Assembly (NCBI GenBank): GCA_018292915.2 | Contig: JACVVK020000005.1 | Location: 2,266,001 to 2,330,000 of the forward strand | Source of the DNA: Batillaria attramentaria | Taxonomy: Eukaryota; Mollusca; Gastropoda; Batillariidae | Reading direction: 5' to 3' | DNA length: 64,000 nucleotides | Part shown: positions 23,570 through 37,814 of the stretch, piece after piece | Numbering within the stretch: position 1 is the stretch's first letter | Layout of the letters: each line of letters begins with the position of its first letter | Notes under the pieces: model-generated | Databases searched by the model: none | Told to the model about the DNA's origin: nothing | The model's input: only the letters and a program-made list of their open reading frames with translations | Position numbers and translations under genes: made by a program

Positions 23570-25818
23570 TGACTGTTCATTGTAAAGTATTTTCTCAATC
23601 TGTTTTATTGTATTTATTGTTTTCGCATTTTAGTCAATAAGAATTGATGTGAATAAGAATTGATGTGAATAAGAATTGATGTGAATAAGAATTGATGTGA
23701 ATAAGAACTGATGTGAATGAGAACTGACGTGACTGCAAGTATGTATGTGCGAGTGACTAATTCAGAGTGTCAGCTGCAGCATGCATGCACGAGTGATTGC
23801 AAAGCAGCTCTCTTTTAAACCACAACAAATTCCTAACGTTTGTACCTGTGATAACAAAGGTATGTTTATGTTTATAAATGTAACTATCTCCCTGCTGAAC
23901 ATGATGAGGACACTGTACTGTATGTTTCCGCAGGATGCCCCCAAAGACGTTGAAACCAGAAGACTTCAACCAGAACAATCGCAACCAGCCTTATCGTCCA
24001 CAGCTCGGGTTCACTCCTGCCAGCGGGTACAGGGACAACAAGGATGTGTCGGCCGCCCTTCGCATGATCAGGTAAAAGTTCTGGAAAAATGCAGGCATCA
24101 CTTGCACGCAGTCTGTTAGCTCTTTGAAGACGCAGTCTTGTATGCTGTTGTGATTACTGGTGATATGCAATTTTTTGTTTGTTTGTTTGTGTTGTGTTTA
24201 AAAAAAATTGTTTTATTTTATTTTAATTTAATAAATTCATTTTTTATTTATTTTTATTTTATTTTATTTTATTTTATTTTAATTTATTTTATTTTTTTTT
24301 GGGGGGGGGGGGGATACTTTGTTTTGAAAAAAAAGAAGCAATAAACTGTTCCAAAATGCAGACATATAAATAATATGAAATAATTTATTTCATGAAATAT
24401 TTACTTTGACACTAATTTCAGATTTAAAAAAATGGACATTGTTTGTGTTTTATTTATTTATTTATTTATTTTGTTTTAGTTTGTTATTAAAAAAAGAGTA
24501 TTGTGTACAGCTATAAATGCCATTTTTGTCAGGTAAAAAAATCTGTCTTTTTTTGTTGTTGTTGTTTTTTGTTCTCAAACAGTTGTAAAACTTGTACCAG
24601 GTCACTAGAATTTAAACTGCTTGAAGGGAAGGGAACCCCTGAGGTTCTGAAGTTGATCATGACTTGCCTCCCTTCCACCGTGAATCGCTTGTCGAAGTTC
24701 GTGAACTTTTGTCACAGAAGCTGTTAATAGTCCAGAGTTAAAGACATCTTACTGGTGTGCCTACAAACTATGAGAGTGTAACAAACAAAAAAACAAAAAC
24801 AAAAAAAGGGTAAACATTGAGGTAATACTGTGATGGTTTGTGATCGTCTTGTTGACAGAAACACAACCGGGATGCAGGGGCAAGGGTACGTGATGTCTTC
24901 ACAGAGTATGATGCCGTCGTACGCTCCAAATCGCAGCCATGGGGGTGAGTACATCCGGATATTTTCCGTGTAACGCAGTGTAGTTATACACGTTGCAAGT
25001 AATGATATGTGACCCACCACCTTGAAATATTGTCTCAAGTCATTGTTGAAAGTTCTGAGCTATTGATGTGAACAGAAACTGGTTATTTGTGGTTGTTGTC
25101 AGTGAAAATGGATAAAGCCTTTACTACAACTTACCAAAAATAAGAAAGAAAAGAAAAGAAAAAGGTGTGTTTAGTTGCAAATGAAGTCAAACCCTTTGCG
25201 ACTTACTTTGGGGTGAAATTCTTGGGGATTTATGTTGAATTTTTTTTATTTTTTTTTGGGGGTGGGTGGGGGGGGGGGGGTGGGGGGGGGGAGTAGTATT
25301 TTCAGGGTTACAAATATTTCATGAGGAAATTTAATTTCAATCTTTTCAGGAAATATAATGCCAGCGCAAGTACCACTGCCAATTATTTTACCGGGTAAAA
25401 CTTTTTTGCGTTCACCCAGTTCATGATGAATTTTTACCACCTCATAATCATACCATCATCGTGGTGCACATTCATTTGAAGTTTGTACCACTAACAAGTT
25501 GCTCAGTGGCTGCTACATGCGTTGATCAAGGTTCTTTCGCTGGTGAATTTTTTTTTTTCTTTTTCCCAGTGCTTTCCTGCTTGTTCACAAATTTGAATCT
25601 TTCAGGTGTTTTGCTTTTTGACCTTTCCTCACCCGTTTTACCTGCCCTTGTTTGAAAGTTTAGATTTCAAATTAGTGTGGCATGTATACAAATATGGATA
25701 TATATATATGGATATTTTGCAGTCAGACATTGAAATACAGGAATTATAAGGAAAGTAGAAGAAAAACATAAAACCAGCAGAAAACAAACATGAACAACAA
25801 AGAAACAAACAAGCAAAC

Positions 25819-25881
<63 letters not shown>

Positions 25882-28048
25882 AAATACAAACAAGAAAGAT
25901 CAACACAGCAAATACAATAACAACAAAACCGCTCTGATGCTTGCAGTTTACCAAAATGTACACGTCTTCATAAGTGTATTGTATAAGTATCAGTTTGGGT
26001 TCTTTTACATCGCCAAAAAACAGAGTTAAGCGAATGTTTAGTCAGTTTTACACCAGTTTCGCAGTATGCTTTTCGCTTTACTTTTAGGATGCGTTACTTG
26101 ATCTTAGTGTGCAGGAGAGCAGAAATCAGCGTTGTAATTAATCTATGGACATAACACTGGACTGTTTCAGATGGAATTGTGAAAGTCATTGTACCCGGTA
26201 AACATTTTCCGTCACAACAAGGACTTGTTCACTTACTGTTGTGCCCTTGTGTTTACTGTTTGGAGTTAACGTGTTCCGTTTTGTTCGTTCGCCATGCTTT
26301 AGTTCATGACATTAAGTGGTACGCCACAGTATGTTATTGTTATCAGACTGGGGAACTGTCAGTCATTTGGCAATTTACAGTCAAATTTCCCATCCTTTCA
26401 GCAAAAAAAAAAAATAATATAAAAAAAAATCCAAGTTTCAGCCGCAAAAAGGAAGGGAGAAAAGGTTGCACGCATAATCTTGCATCATGATACATGTACA
26501 TGTAATAGTATAATTATGGGACTTCAGTTTTGAAGGCTTGCATATCAGTAGTACCAAGGCAGTATAAATTTAACTTCTGGGTGCCAGTACAGGCTACTAA
26601 ATGCCTTTATAAAGGCTAAAGTGGTTTTTTTTTATAGGTGAGACGTTGCCCTCGTGGTCCCACAGTAGTGTGCTACCGCTGCACCCCGGCCTAGGTTTCA
26701 GTCTGTTTGTCCTTCAGCAATTCCCTAACCTGTGTTAAACAGGCCAAGTCCATCTTTGCTAAGCCAGCTTACGTTTTTGAACAGTTTCGGTCGTGAGTGC
26801 GCCTGTACGCTCGAACTACTCTATCTTGATGATTAGTACAGCTCTTAATGCGACACTGTCTTGTTGTTTACACTTTGCGCGAGCGGTCGAACATTCATAT
26901 TCTACGACTGTTGTTAACGCTGCCGGAATACTCACTGTGGTCGCCGCCTCATCGAGTACGCTTCAGTGCCAGCATTACACTGAGACGCTGTCACTGTGCA
27001 GGTGTCTCAGCGGTGTGATGATACGTACCATGAAAACAGCTCAGAACGATCTGTGAACATCAAAAATGGTAGCATTAGTCCCGTTAAGTAATCCTAGTAC
27101 ATAATTCGTGTAGTGGTGCCAAAGGGCAAAACGCATTCAGCATTCAGATAAGTCGATGACAAACTCCCCCACACACAAAGAAAGGAAGCGACCTTAGCAG
27201 CAGTTCCTAGGGGCTCTCGGAAAGGTCCATATGAAGGTAGTAACAAGGGGGTTGTTTGTAGTGAGTGTTTGGGGGTTTAACGTCCTTTTCCACTACATAC
27301 GGGTGATATCAAAGACGGGGCAAGGATGAAAAAACCAGCACAAATATTGTCCCCAGCCGGGATTCGAACTCACGCCCCGAGCATTAGAAATCCAACGCTG
27401 TACCATTCGGCCACCCCGGCTCCCCATCTAGGCAAAAAAAAAAAAGCCATAACTCTTAACAGCCCATGCAAAAATCGCAATTTTGCTTGAAATCGTCAGA
27501 TCACTACACACCACTTCAAGCCACTATTACACAACCTGCAGCGGTCTCGGCCTAGCGGGGAAGGCCCACGCCTTGCGTAATACTAACAGTGAGTGGCTTG
27601 AAGTGGCTCCTACTGGTGTGCTGTGGCTTGTTCTTTTGAACAAGTCTTGTTATATAGTGGACAAGGGTGTCGGGTCTCTGGTTCGTGCTCTTTTAAGAGT
27701 GGACTCGAACCCCCAACCCCGAGCGTTGACAGTCCAGTGTTCTTAACCAACTCTGCTGTACTGGCTTTCAAAGTGTGTACAGGGCAGTTCCCATTCTGAT
27801 GCCACAGTCACCGTGGTGAAAGACATAGCGTCTGGCAGAAAGCTTAAAGTCGCCAAAGTGCTGGTGATTGAGTTGCACGACTGTCACTCTGGCTAATCGG
27901 CTATTTTCGACCAGTTCATCGTCGGTCAAGCCAAGCCCATAATAGGCTTTTCTTTGCGTTGGCAGGACATTGCAGGGAAACGGTAGGCAGTTTGGGGGGA
28001 GGAAAACAGAAAGGAAGAAAGACTGACAGTGTTTGGCATTTTCCCACC

Positions 28049-28117
<69 letters not shown>

Positions 28118-30525
28118 CAAAAACAAAAAATAAGCTAAAAATGAAGGGAAAATCCACAACAAAACAATTAAGAAATGAAGAAGCGAAATGGAGAAACTAA
28201 AAATGAAAAACAAACAAAGTTAACAACAACAAACAAAACAAAAAACCAAGCCAACACTGGCAGTGTTTTGAAGAAAAAAAGAAAGAAAGAAAAGTTCTGC
28301 AGTTTCGTGGAAATAAATTGAGGCAAACACAAAGAAAATGGCAGGTTGTTTTTGTTGTTGTTGTTGTTGTTGTTTTTGGAAAATAGAGAATAGTCTGGCT
28401 GTTCGGGGGGGGGGGGGGGGATGGAGGCCAATAGGGGGAAAATAGAAAAAGACAGACGGTGTTTTGGGGAAACTAGAGAAATTCGGAAGTCTGGCAAAGA
28501 AATGAAAAGGAGGAGAAGAAGAAGACAGAAAGAAAATGGAGGGGAACTGGCGGAAGAGAGAAAGCAAAAGACCGCCAGTGTTCGGAGGAAACACGAGAAA
28601 AATCTGCTAGTTTCGGGGAGAAAAATGGAGGCAAACACTGAGGAGGAAAATTTAAAAAAAAAAAAAATTAACACTGACAGTATTATGGAGCAAAATATAA
28701 CAAAATATAGATAGGTCTGATAGTTTCGGGGGGGGGGGGGGGGGAAGCAAACAGGAGAAAAATGAAAAAAAACCCACAGAAAAACGACTGACAGTATGAC
28801 AAAACAGAGAAACGTCTGATAGTTTCGGACTGAAAGAAAGAGGGAGGGAAAAATGGAGGCGACTGGCTGGTCTGGTGAGAAGAGTGGACAGGGGGAAGTT
28901 TGTGAGTGGACGGGGTCGTTTCCTGGCTGGCGACTTGTTGTGTTATTCAGGAGGACTGGGGGAGTTTTTATTTGGCGGGCTCAATTGATAGTTGATTTGC
29001 TGTATTTTTCTGGTCCCAGCGCCTGTCAGACCTGGCCGTCACTGTGATCCGTACATAGAGTCTGGAGTGCCGATGGGGGTTGCCTCCTCGTCAACGGTAA
29101 GGGGCAGAGAATCGGGCTACGGGGGCCCGCCGCTCTAATTACCTCCCCTGTCGCGGGCGATACGATGCGATCGGTTATTATTTCACCAAGCGCCTGTCCA
29201 CTTCACCTCGCCGTGGACAGTTTCTAATTGGCCCCTCATCCTCCATCAAGTTGTCTTTGCCTGTAACGAACTTGCAGAGGGGAACTGTGCTGGTGGTTCT
29301 CCTCCTGGGAGGGGACCTGCAACGTCCAGAAGTGGAGGAGGTGAGAGAAGGGGTGTGGGGGAGCAGGTTGGGGACGCGCTTTTGTGAGGTGATGAGCTGC
29401 CCCGGTGGAGGGTGCTTAAAACTACCTCCTGTCTTGTTACGGCTGGCCCGGACCCGCGCACCACCACCTGATGTTGGGAGACCCTGGCTGATGTGCTTAT
29501 TGTATTGGAGGCAAGGCTGGGAGCGGGCCCATACGAGGCTGAGTTCTTCTTCCGTCCGTCAGTCCCAGGATGAGGATCCACTGGACCATCGGGGTAGGCG
29601 GGGGGGGGGGGGGGGGCGTGTTGCTCGGAGGTTCACGGGGCTTTAAAGGTCCAGGAAGCGATAGTTCGCGTTCTGATGAAGAAGGGCCACCACCACGTGA
29701 CGTGGACGTCGCTGCTGAGTTTACTTGCCGCAGGGCTCACTGGCTCAGACAACCATAGTTGTTTATTTCGTGAAAAGGGGGGCATACTAAACTCTTCTCG
29801 TGGTTCAGTAGCATTTCCAGTTAAGTAGAGCGGTGCATTGGTCAGCCATGGACGAATCTGGATACCCAGAGATCGACCTTGACGTCAGTCCTTTGGACCT
29901 CTTGCCGCTGGGAGTTGCTCAGCTTACCCTCGATCCAGAAGACGAAAACCAACATTAGCCTGAACCACTAACTGGTTTCAGCTGCCCGGTCAATGCCTGC
30001 TAGACAAAAATAAGTCCTAAAACCTACAGGGAGAGCCGGGATGGCCGAATGGTAGAGCGTTGGACTCCCAGTAACTCGGGTCGTGAGGTCGAATCTCGGC
30101 TGGGGCCACATATTTGTGCTGGCCTCTTTCTCGTTGCCCCCGTCTTTGATATCACCCAAACGCTGTGGAAAAGGACGTAAAACTCCCAAACACACACCCA
30201 CCCTAAAACCTTCGCCCTGGTACGGTCGGCCAGCCTCTCCTTCCCTCCGCTACCCACAAAAGGATACAGCTCAGGGTTGCCCCTATTATGGGGCAGACAC
30301 CGGCCCCTGAGACTGAGTGTAGGAGGATGATCCGCACTTCATTCAGGGTGGTGAGCTGCTTTGCAGGTCTTCCCCTCCCACCCGCTTTGTGGCCGTGTTT
30401 GCACATGGTGTGACACTCGCAAACAAGCTTCGTGGTCGTACAGAGAGCAGTGCTGGCTAATGACGCTGTATACGATTGTTGAAAATAGGCTTTAACGTCT
30501 AATGTTAGCATACTGTCTTGATGTT

Positions 30526-30571
<46 letters not shown>

Positions 30572-33500
30572 CAACAGCGACAACAACATCAATAATATTA
30601 ATAAGTTGTTCTATGACGCCTACCCTTTCGCAAGCTGTAAACGCCGTACCAAAAGGAAAAAAAAAAAAAAAAAAAAAAAGGAAATTGTGTAAAAGTGCAT
30701 ATGTATATTTGTTCAAAACGAATAAAACTGTTTAAACCAACAAAAAACAAAACAAAAACAAAAAACAAAAAATGGGGAGTGGTGTAGATACAGTCATACA
30801 GGTGTGTAACGCCACATAAAGAAAGACATATCAATACTACAATTTGGGCGAGGCAGAGTTTCTGTGGCTCAAATGCAACAACTTTGCAGCAACATCTGAG
30901 GATATTTGTGCACTGTGTCGCATTTTCTGGAGCTTTAAAAAAAAAAAAAAAAAAAAAAAAAGACGACGACACACGAACGCCTACAACCAACGCTATGCCA
31001 GTTCTGTATCTCCACTGTCCAGTGCACCCCACCCGCACGGCTGGGGCCAAATATTGTGCTGGCTTTTTCATCGTTGCCCCGTCTTTGATATCACCCTATG
31101 TGGTGGAAAAGGACGTTAAACCCCTAAACACCCACCCCCCACCCACCCGCACCCCACCCGAGCTGGGGAGTCGAGTCTATCATACCCTAATCTCGGTTCA
31201 AAATCCCGCGACTTCTAGCACGTTCTCGGACATAAAAACGCAAACCGTCTACCACGGTGTTACGGGCTATGACGGCACACAATCGTCGGCGTGTGTGTCT
31301 TTTGTGTCGTCGGCGGGGAAGGCTGTCTTGCTCCATGTCGCGAACTTTCTCACCGTGTTGACAGCGAGAAGCAGGTTTCTGACAGTGGTCGCCCGTTCCT
31401 TATAATACACAGACACGGTGGCACGGCTTGCGCGTGTTTGGCCTTGTTGGTGGACCGCGTCTCCCTGCTAACAGCAGAGGTGCCGGTCACATCCCCTTAA
31501 CAAGTGCTGACACGTGCCAGCACGACCTTTCCGCATTGGGTTTGATTTTTTGGTTTGAATGTCCCGGTTGGTTATGCTTTCTCTCGTGGTTGTAACTGAT
31601 TTTTTTTTTTTTTTTTTTTTTGGTTAATTGTGGTCGTGCGTTTAGACTTCGTTCAAGCGTCTATGTTCATAACGCCGCTGAGATGGAAAACTGTCGCTTT
31701 CAAATCTCTCTGTTTTTTTGCCAGGCAGAAGGATGTTTCGTTTGGCCATTGCGACCGTTTTCGTGGCTTTGTGGCTTCTGATATTAAAGAAATGCCATAT
31801 CAGAAGCCATAAAGTCCCAGGTCCCAAATAATGATTTTTGGTGCTGCCCCAACTCCTTTGCCAGCTCCAGTGGCGTTCCTCCCTGGTCATGGGTGGAATC
31901 CGCGGAGGGCTCGAAAACTGGCGGCAATTTTTATTATGCATGATGATGGAGATGAGGATGATGGTAAGATGGTGCTATGGAGGTCCGTGTGGTCTGGAAC
32001 TGCTGGACAGGGGCGCTGGGCCACGTTACCTCTCATAAATATCCCGGCGTTAACCAGGCCCGGGAACTGCGGTACCTGGGGTGCCGGCCTTGTGATCATC
32101 CACATCATAATTGTTTGGTTTCGTCTGCCCAATTGCGGCGGGGAAAAAAAATAGTCCTGATATAAATTCCACATGACCTTACTTTTTGTAGCCGGTTACA
32201 AAACCGGTTACTCTGCTGCGCGCAAATGACACAAGGATTGAGGGAGAGGGGGCTGGAGGTGTGGGAGATGGCGACAGAGCTTCATTCAAACGCGCCGGAA
32301 GAAAAACGACAGATCTGAAGCTTTTTTACACACAAAAAAAGAGAAATAAGAGCTGGGGATAGCAGCAGCAGTAGCCTTTATTAGGAAAAAAAAATCAAGA
32401 AAAAAAATCATCAAAGTCTGAGGGAAGCAAAGGGGGCAGAAAACTAGCTGTCAGTTCTGGCGACTTGAACAAGGGGACCGCGACAGGGACCCGGGAAGAC
32501 ACTGCGTCCGAGAGACGCCCTTCAGATCTAAATTAGCTCTCCTCCCGAGGCGTCGAGAGCGTCGTCGAGGGCCGTCGACGTCGAGGACGGTGAAAAGAAG
32601 TTCATTAGTAGCGCGGCCAGTGTAGGTATCCGCTCCGCGCGTCCCCCACGCGCCGACCGGGCGAGAGGGGCAGGGTCTCCCTGGCACTCCTCACGGGGGG
32701 TAGTGAAAATGGCGAGGGGTGTTTCAGGTGCTACGTCCAGAGTCAGAAGTGTTGACGACGCTTCTTGTTTTCAGGTAAAGTCATACGTTGCTTCTTCGCC
32801 CCATCGATCACTCGGAGGGGAGCCGGTGTCGTAGAATATTTCGGAACCAGGATAAATCGGAACCGGTTCCCAAAAATCCTAGGATATTTGGGAACCATTC
32901 CCATTTATCCCGCACCTGGCAGACAAAATTCATGTGGGCTAATGACCTTCTAGACGGTTCCGAAATATCCTGGTGGTTTCCAAATATCCTGTCACTAGAG
33001 TCAGGATAAATCGGAATGGTTCCGAAAAATCCTGCCACCAGGGCCAGGATAAATCGGAATGGTTCCCATTCGTCCGGTTCCGAAATATCCTGTGACACCG
33101 GGACAGCCGAATGGTAGAGCGTTGGACTTCCAATGCTCGTGTCGTGAGTTCGAACCTCGGCTGGGGCCAGCTATTTGTGCTGGCCTTTTCCTCGCTCGTT
33201 GCCCGGTCTTTTGATATCACTCATACCTGGTGGAAAAGGGCGTCACACTCCCAAACCCGGACGACCGGCACGAAGTTAGCCTTGGCTGGCCACTTCAGAG
33301 CATGGAGTAGTGGCGATGGTGGAGTCGGTTTATCACCTGCGGCCACACGTTTGACACGTAAGCCATACACACGTCTTTACTTACTTACTTACTTAGGCCC
33401 ATGGCTCCAAGTGGAGCATAGGCCATCGACGACCCTTCGCCATCGCACTCTGTTCTGGGCTACTCTTGCCAGTCCAGTCCAGTTGGTCCCCTGCTTGCCC

Positions 33501-34610
33501 AGCTCTGCCTCAGATACACACGTCTTTGCATTCTAGCAGAGTGTTAAAGTCGTCTTCTGGTTTGATAACCCCCCTTTTGGGGGTGCGCACCATTGGCATC
33601 ACTAAAAACAAACCATAACTTTAATTTTAATTTATTATGTCAGCATGGATTTAAATTTGGCTCGGAGGTGGGGGGGGGGGGGTTGCACTTTAACTATACC
33701 CGTGGTTTTTTGTTTGTTTGTTTTTTTTTTTTTGTTGCAATAGGATCCGTTAAGGAACCGCGCATCTTGCCTGATTTTCGCATACAGAGCCAAAACCGAA
33801 AAAGAGTTAAACACATGGAATATTCGTGCGCGATACGAGATGAGTTTTAAAAAAAACGTGTGCTTGCGCATATTTCAAACACGTAGCAGCAGGGGGAGCC
33901 GGGGTGGCCGAATGGTAGAGCGTTGGACTTCTAATGCTCGGGTCGTGAGTTCGTATCCCCGCTGGGGCCAAATATTTGTGCTGGCTTTTTCATCGTTGCT
34001 CCGTCTTTTGATGTCACCTGCATTTGGGGATTTAACGTCCTTTTCCACCCCATGTAGCCGTAGCTTTACTTGAGAGCAGTCGCCGACACGCTTGAATCGG
34101 ACCCAGCACCGGAAAACTCGCCGCCATCTTGATTAACGCGTGTGAGGCAAGTGGCTCCCCGGTAATACTGGGGACTTCTCCCCCCCCGAAGAAGAGGCGC
34201 CTATTGTTTCTGAAGTGAGTCCGCTTTTCGTTTGTCGGGAGAACGAATCAAGACAACTGCCTGCGCCTTGATGCTTGGGGTAAATTAGAAACTGGGCAGG
34301 GTTGGGGGGTAACGGTTGTGAAACAGACGGGAGGAGGGGGGGGGGGGGGGGGGGGGTGAAGGGATTTTCGTCCAATATAGCGGTGCAGTTTGATTCAGAT
34401 TTCAGCCGGTCGCCCGGCTAGCCGAACGGTCGTAATGACAGAAGACTTGCCTGCGTAGCTGGTAAAGGTGTTGTGTTCGAGAAGACTCCGGCTGACAGTC
34501 TGTGGACAATTTTCAGCTGATTTCTTTTGAGCGAAATTAGAAGTGTTGGCACATAGAAACCAAGGAGCGGAATGACAACACTGTTAAAGAACACAAGTAG
34601 CCTCCACCCT

Positions 34611-34660
<50 letters not shown>

Positions 34661-37181
34661 GTGTTGTGTTGTGTTGTGTTGGTCTTAGTGGTTTTGACTT
34701 TTTTCGTGTGAAGGGCACTAGTTAAGGCTTCCCGTTCTTTGCACATGTCCTTCAGTCTTTTATTTGGATTTGTGTTTTGGTCGGTAGGACCATTCAAGAA
34801 GAACCAAAAACAAAACAAAACAAGTTGGGGTGGGTGTGTTTGCTGCAAGCAATTGAATTCGCTGACTAATTCACACTGCAGCAGATCAAAACCCACCAAT
34901 GTAACGTTACGTCAGCCGGGCGCCCAGCTGGCCGGCCGGGCAGATAATCAAGCACAAGCAACGTCGCTGATTCGCCATTGTAAGCCGGACTGGACATGAA
35001 GAGCGACCCCTACTTCCGACGGCGGTTGTTGGCCCTGTATTCCGTCGCCCCCCGGATCTGACGTCCTCCACGTCCTCATAGTCAGGGGACGTCACTGCCG
35101 AGAGCAAGTGCAACACGCGGAGATAATAAACCCCAAGGTAGAGCGGGAACGCACGAGGGGCTCCTCCAGCCTGTCAGGTCTTGCTGCCCAATTATTACTT
35201 TTCGGAGTTTTGGGTTTTTTTTTTTGGGGGGGGGGGGGGGATGGGTGGGGGGGGGTATTTTCTCTGCCCACGTTTTTTTATTTTTTTTTTTTTTAATCTC
35301 CCCTTGTGCGGTGCCGTATCTTGGAGGAGCGGAGATCCTCCAGACGGTTCTGCCTGCGGAGCTACATGTCTACATGTATAGGCGTCAGAGGAAGTCGTTC
35401 TGCCTTTGAACAGCCAAGTGACAATATCCACGAGATAGTTGTAATAAGAGCTTGACCAGATCCTCACGTTTGAAGCATCTGTTCAGGGAGGAGATTACAA
35501 TAATCCTGTACAATAATACAATAATCTTACATTGACGGAAAGCCGCCCCCCTCCCCCCCCCCCACACACACACACGCACACGCCGCACACACACTTTTTT
35601 TTTTTTTTTTAGGAGGGATTTTTGCAGTTTGTCTGGCCCAAAAAAAAGTCTAGAATTTCCCCCTAAAGCCATTTTTTTTTAAAGACGGAGAATTATTTCG
35701 CAATATGTTTGTTCCCCCACCCCAAAATAAAAAATAAAAATTAGTTTTTTTTCTCTCTCTGAAGTCGATCCCTTACTCTCTGGCGTGGATATTCATTTTC
35801 CACAAACCGGGATTTTCATTTGAGATTTACATTGAGCGTCCACATAACCAAATCCAGTACTTCTACAGCATTTTTTTTTTTTTAAACCGCTACACTCCCG
35901 TCATCAAACACTGAACAGATTGTTTCAAGTGTGCAAGCTCTTCTCAGGCTTAAAACCCAGTCTCCTGTTTGCGATACAGACAACCACCCCAACATTTTCT
36001 GTTTTCTTTAAAAACGCGGTGTGTAATTCCTGCCTGGCTTCCACCAAGTCCACGTCGCCTTGGCGTGGGTTTTCAATCCGAGGCTGGCTCTACATGACAG
36101 TTATCCCCCTTCTCTAGTGCTCACATGATGGAAGAGCGCGTGCAAGGCACGAGAGGGGTTGGGGGGAGGGGGGTGCGGTGAGCGCGCATGGCCAGGCTTT
36201 CAAACCGTAGGGTTCCTAGTGGTCCATCTGCCCGTGTTGGTTCAGCAGGGAAGAGCGCGGTGCCTGAAGGAGAGAGGCGATGCCTGGGACACGTGACTGA
36301 CCCGGAGATGCGCGTGTGTTGTTGGGGGTGGATTGGTATAGGGGTGTGATGTCGGGCTTTGGGATCAGGTTGAACATCGGAGAGGGTATGTGCATTGGGT
36401 GATCGGAGAGATAATGAATTTGTGAAATTTATCATTGTTTTCTCCTTCACTCGTTCATTCATTCATTCATTCATTCATTCAACACCGCTGATAAAAAGCA
36501 TACACCCCCCCCCCCCCTTCCAAAAAAAAAACAACAACAGATAAACAGATTAATGATTATCATAAACAACTCATTATGATCAAGTAACTGGGAAGTAAGA
36601 AAACCTAGCGCACACTCCCTGCCCCCCCCCCCCACACACACACACACACTGGATGTTTGCAGTTGCTTTTTTTCTCTCAATTTTTTTTTTAACCATTTCT
36701 CAGTGTCCTGACGGTGATACGGTGGTTATTATTGATACATCATTTGCATTTTTGGCGTGACCGGCTTCAACAATAACAACAACAACAACAAGAAAACAGA
36801 CGATTCTAACATCGAATGCCATCAGTATTTGACGATAAACAATCCCAGCAGCGATGCACGTTTCCGATAACCTGCAATATCCGACCGGAAATGTGGCAAA
36901 CGAAACTGAGGGAAAGTTTGCAGCCGTGGAGTGTTTGTCAGAGTCGGGTGTCTATTGCCCCCATTGTCTTCCAGTTGCCTACGTGTTGGGCAAGTGACTC
37001 TTTGGCTGTGAGGGGTTGATAAGGCAGAGAGCGGTCGGGCCCGCACGTCAAGTCAAGTCAAGTCAGTCAAAGTCAAGTCAAAATACTTTTATTTATCCCC
37101 GTGGGGCAATTCATGCGGGCGAGCATAAGACACACAAAAGAAGTTAAGATCACTAAACTCGTATATAAAAACGTTTAACTT

Positions 37182-37277
<96 letters not shown>

Positions 37278-37513
37278 CGCTTTTTCAGTGTAATTTGGAA
37301 GTGAACTTTTTTTTAAATGAAAATTTGGTGTACTCTTTTTCTTGACATTGAGGGTTGTGTTTTGTTTGTTTTGTAAGCTGATTCATCGGTTGGCTTGTTT
37401 GGAACGCTTTAATGTCTCACTAATTATTTGGCTGGTTGCTTGTTTTGCGGGTTTTGCGGTCGTATGATCACGTCGCCGGTAAAGAGGAAGAAAGCCAGCA
37501 GCGTTCTCTCTCT

Positions 37514-37579
<66 letters not shown>

Positions 37580-37743
37580 CCTCCCAGGCGAGATTCGAAC
37601 TTACAATATAACAATATAAGCGTTAGAAGTCCGACGTCTTAACCGCTTGCATTGAAATCCCCGTGTAATTTACAATAGAACTTTTTTTTTTTTAAAAAGG
37701 TACACGTAGTTGGGTTCAACTAGTACAGTGTACTTGTGTAATC

Positions 37744-37814
<71 letters not shown>

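Noticed and set aside
23639..23734. 16-bp repeats as a CRISPR-like array
   Set aside because: Units are directly adjacent without spacers, and this is animal DNA.
33894..33970. Possible functional tRNA genes at the GGCCGAATGGT...GTTCGA sites
   Set aside because: The acceptor stems do not pair, the copies share a common non-tRNA 3' body and several have target duplications; they are SINEs.
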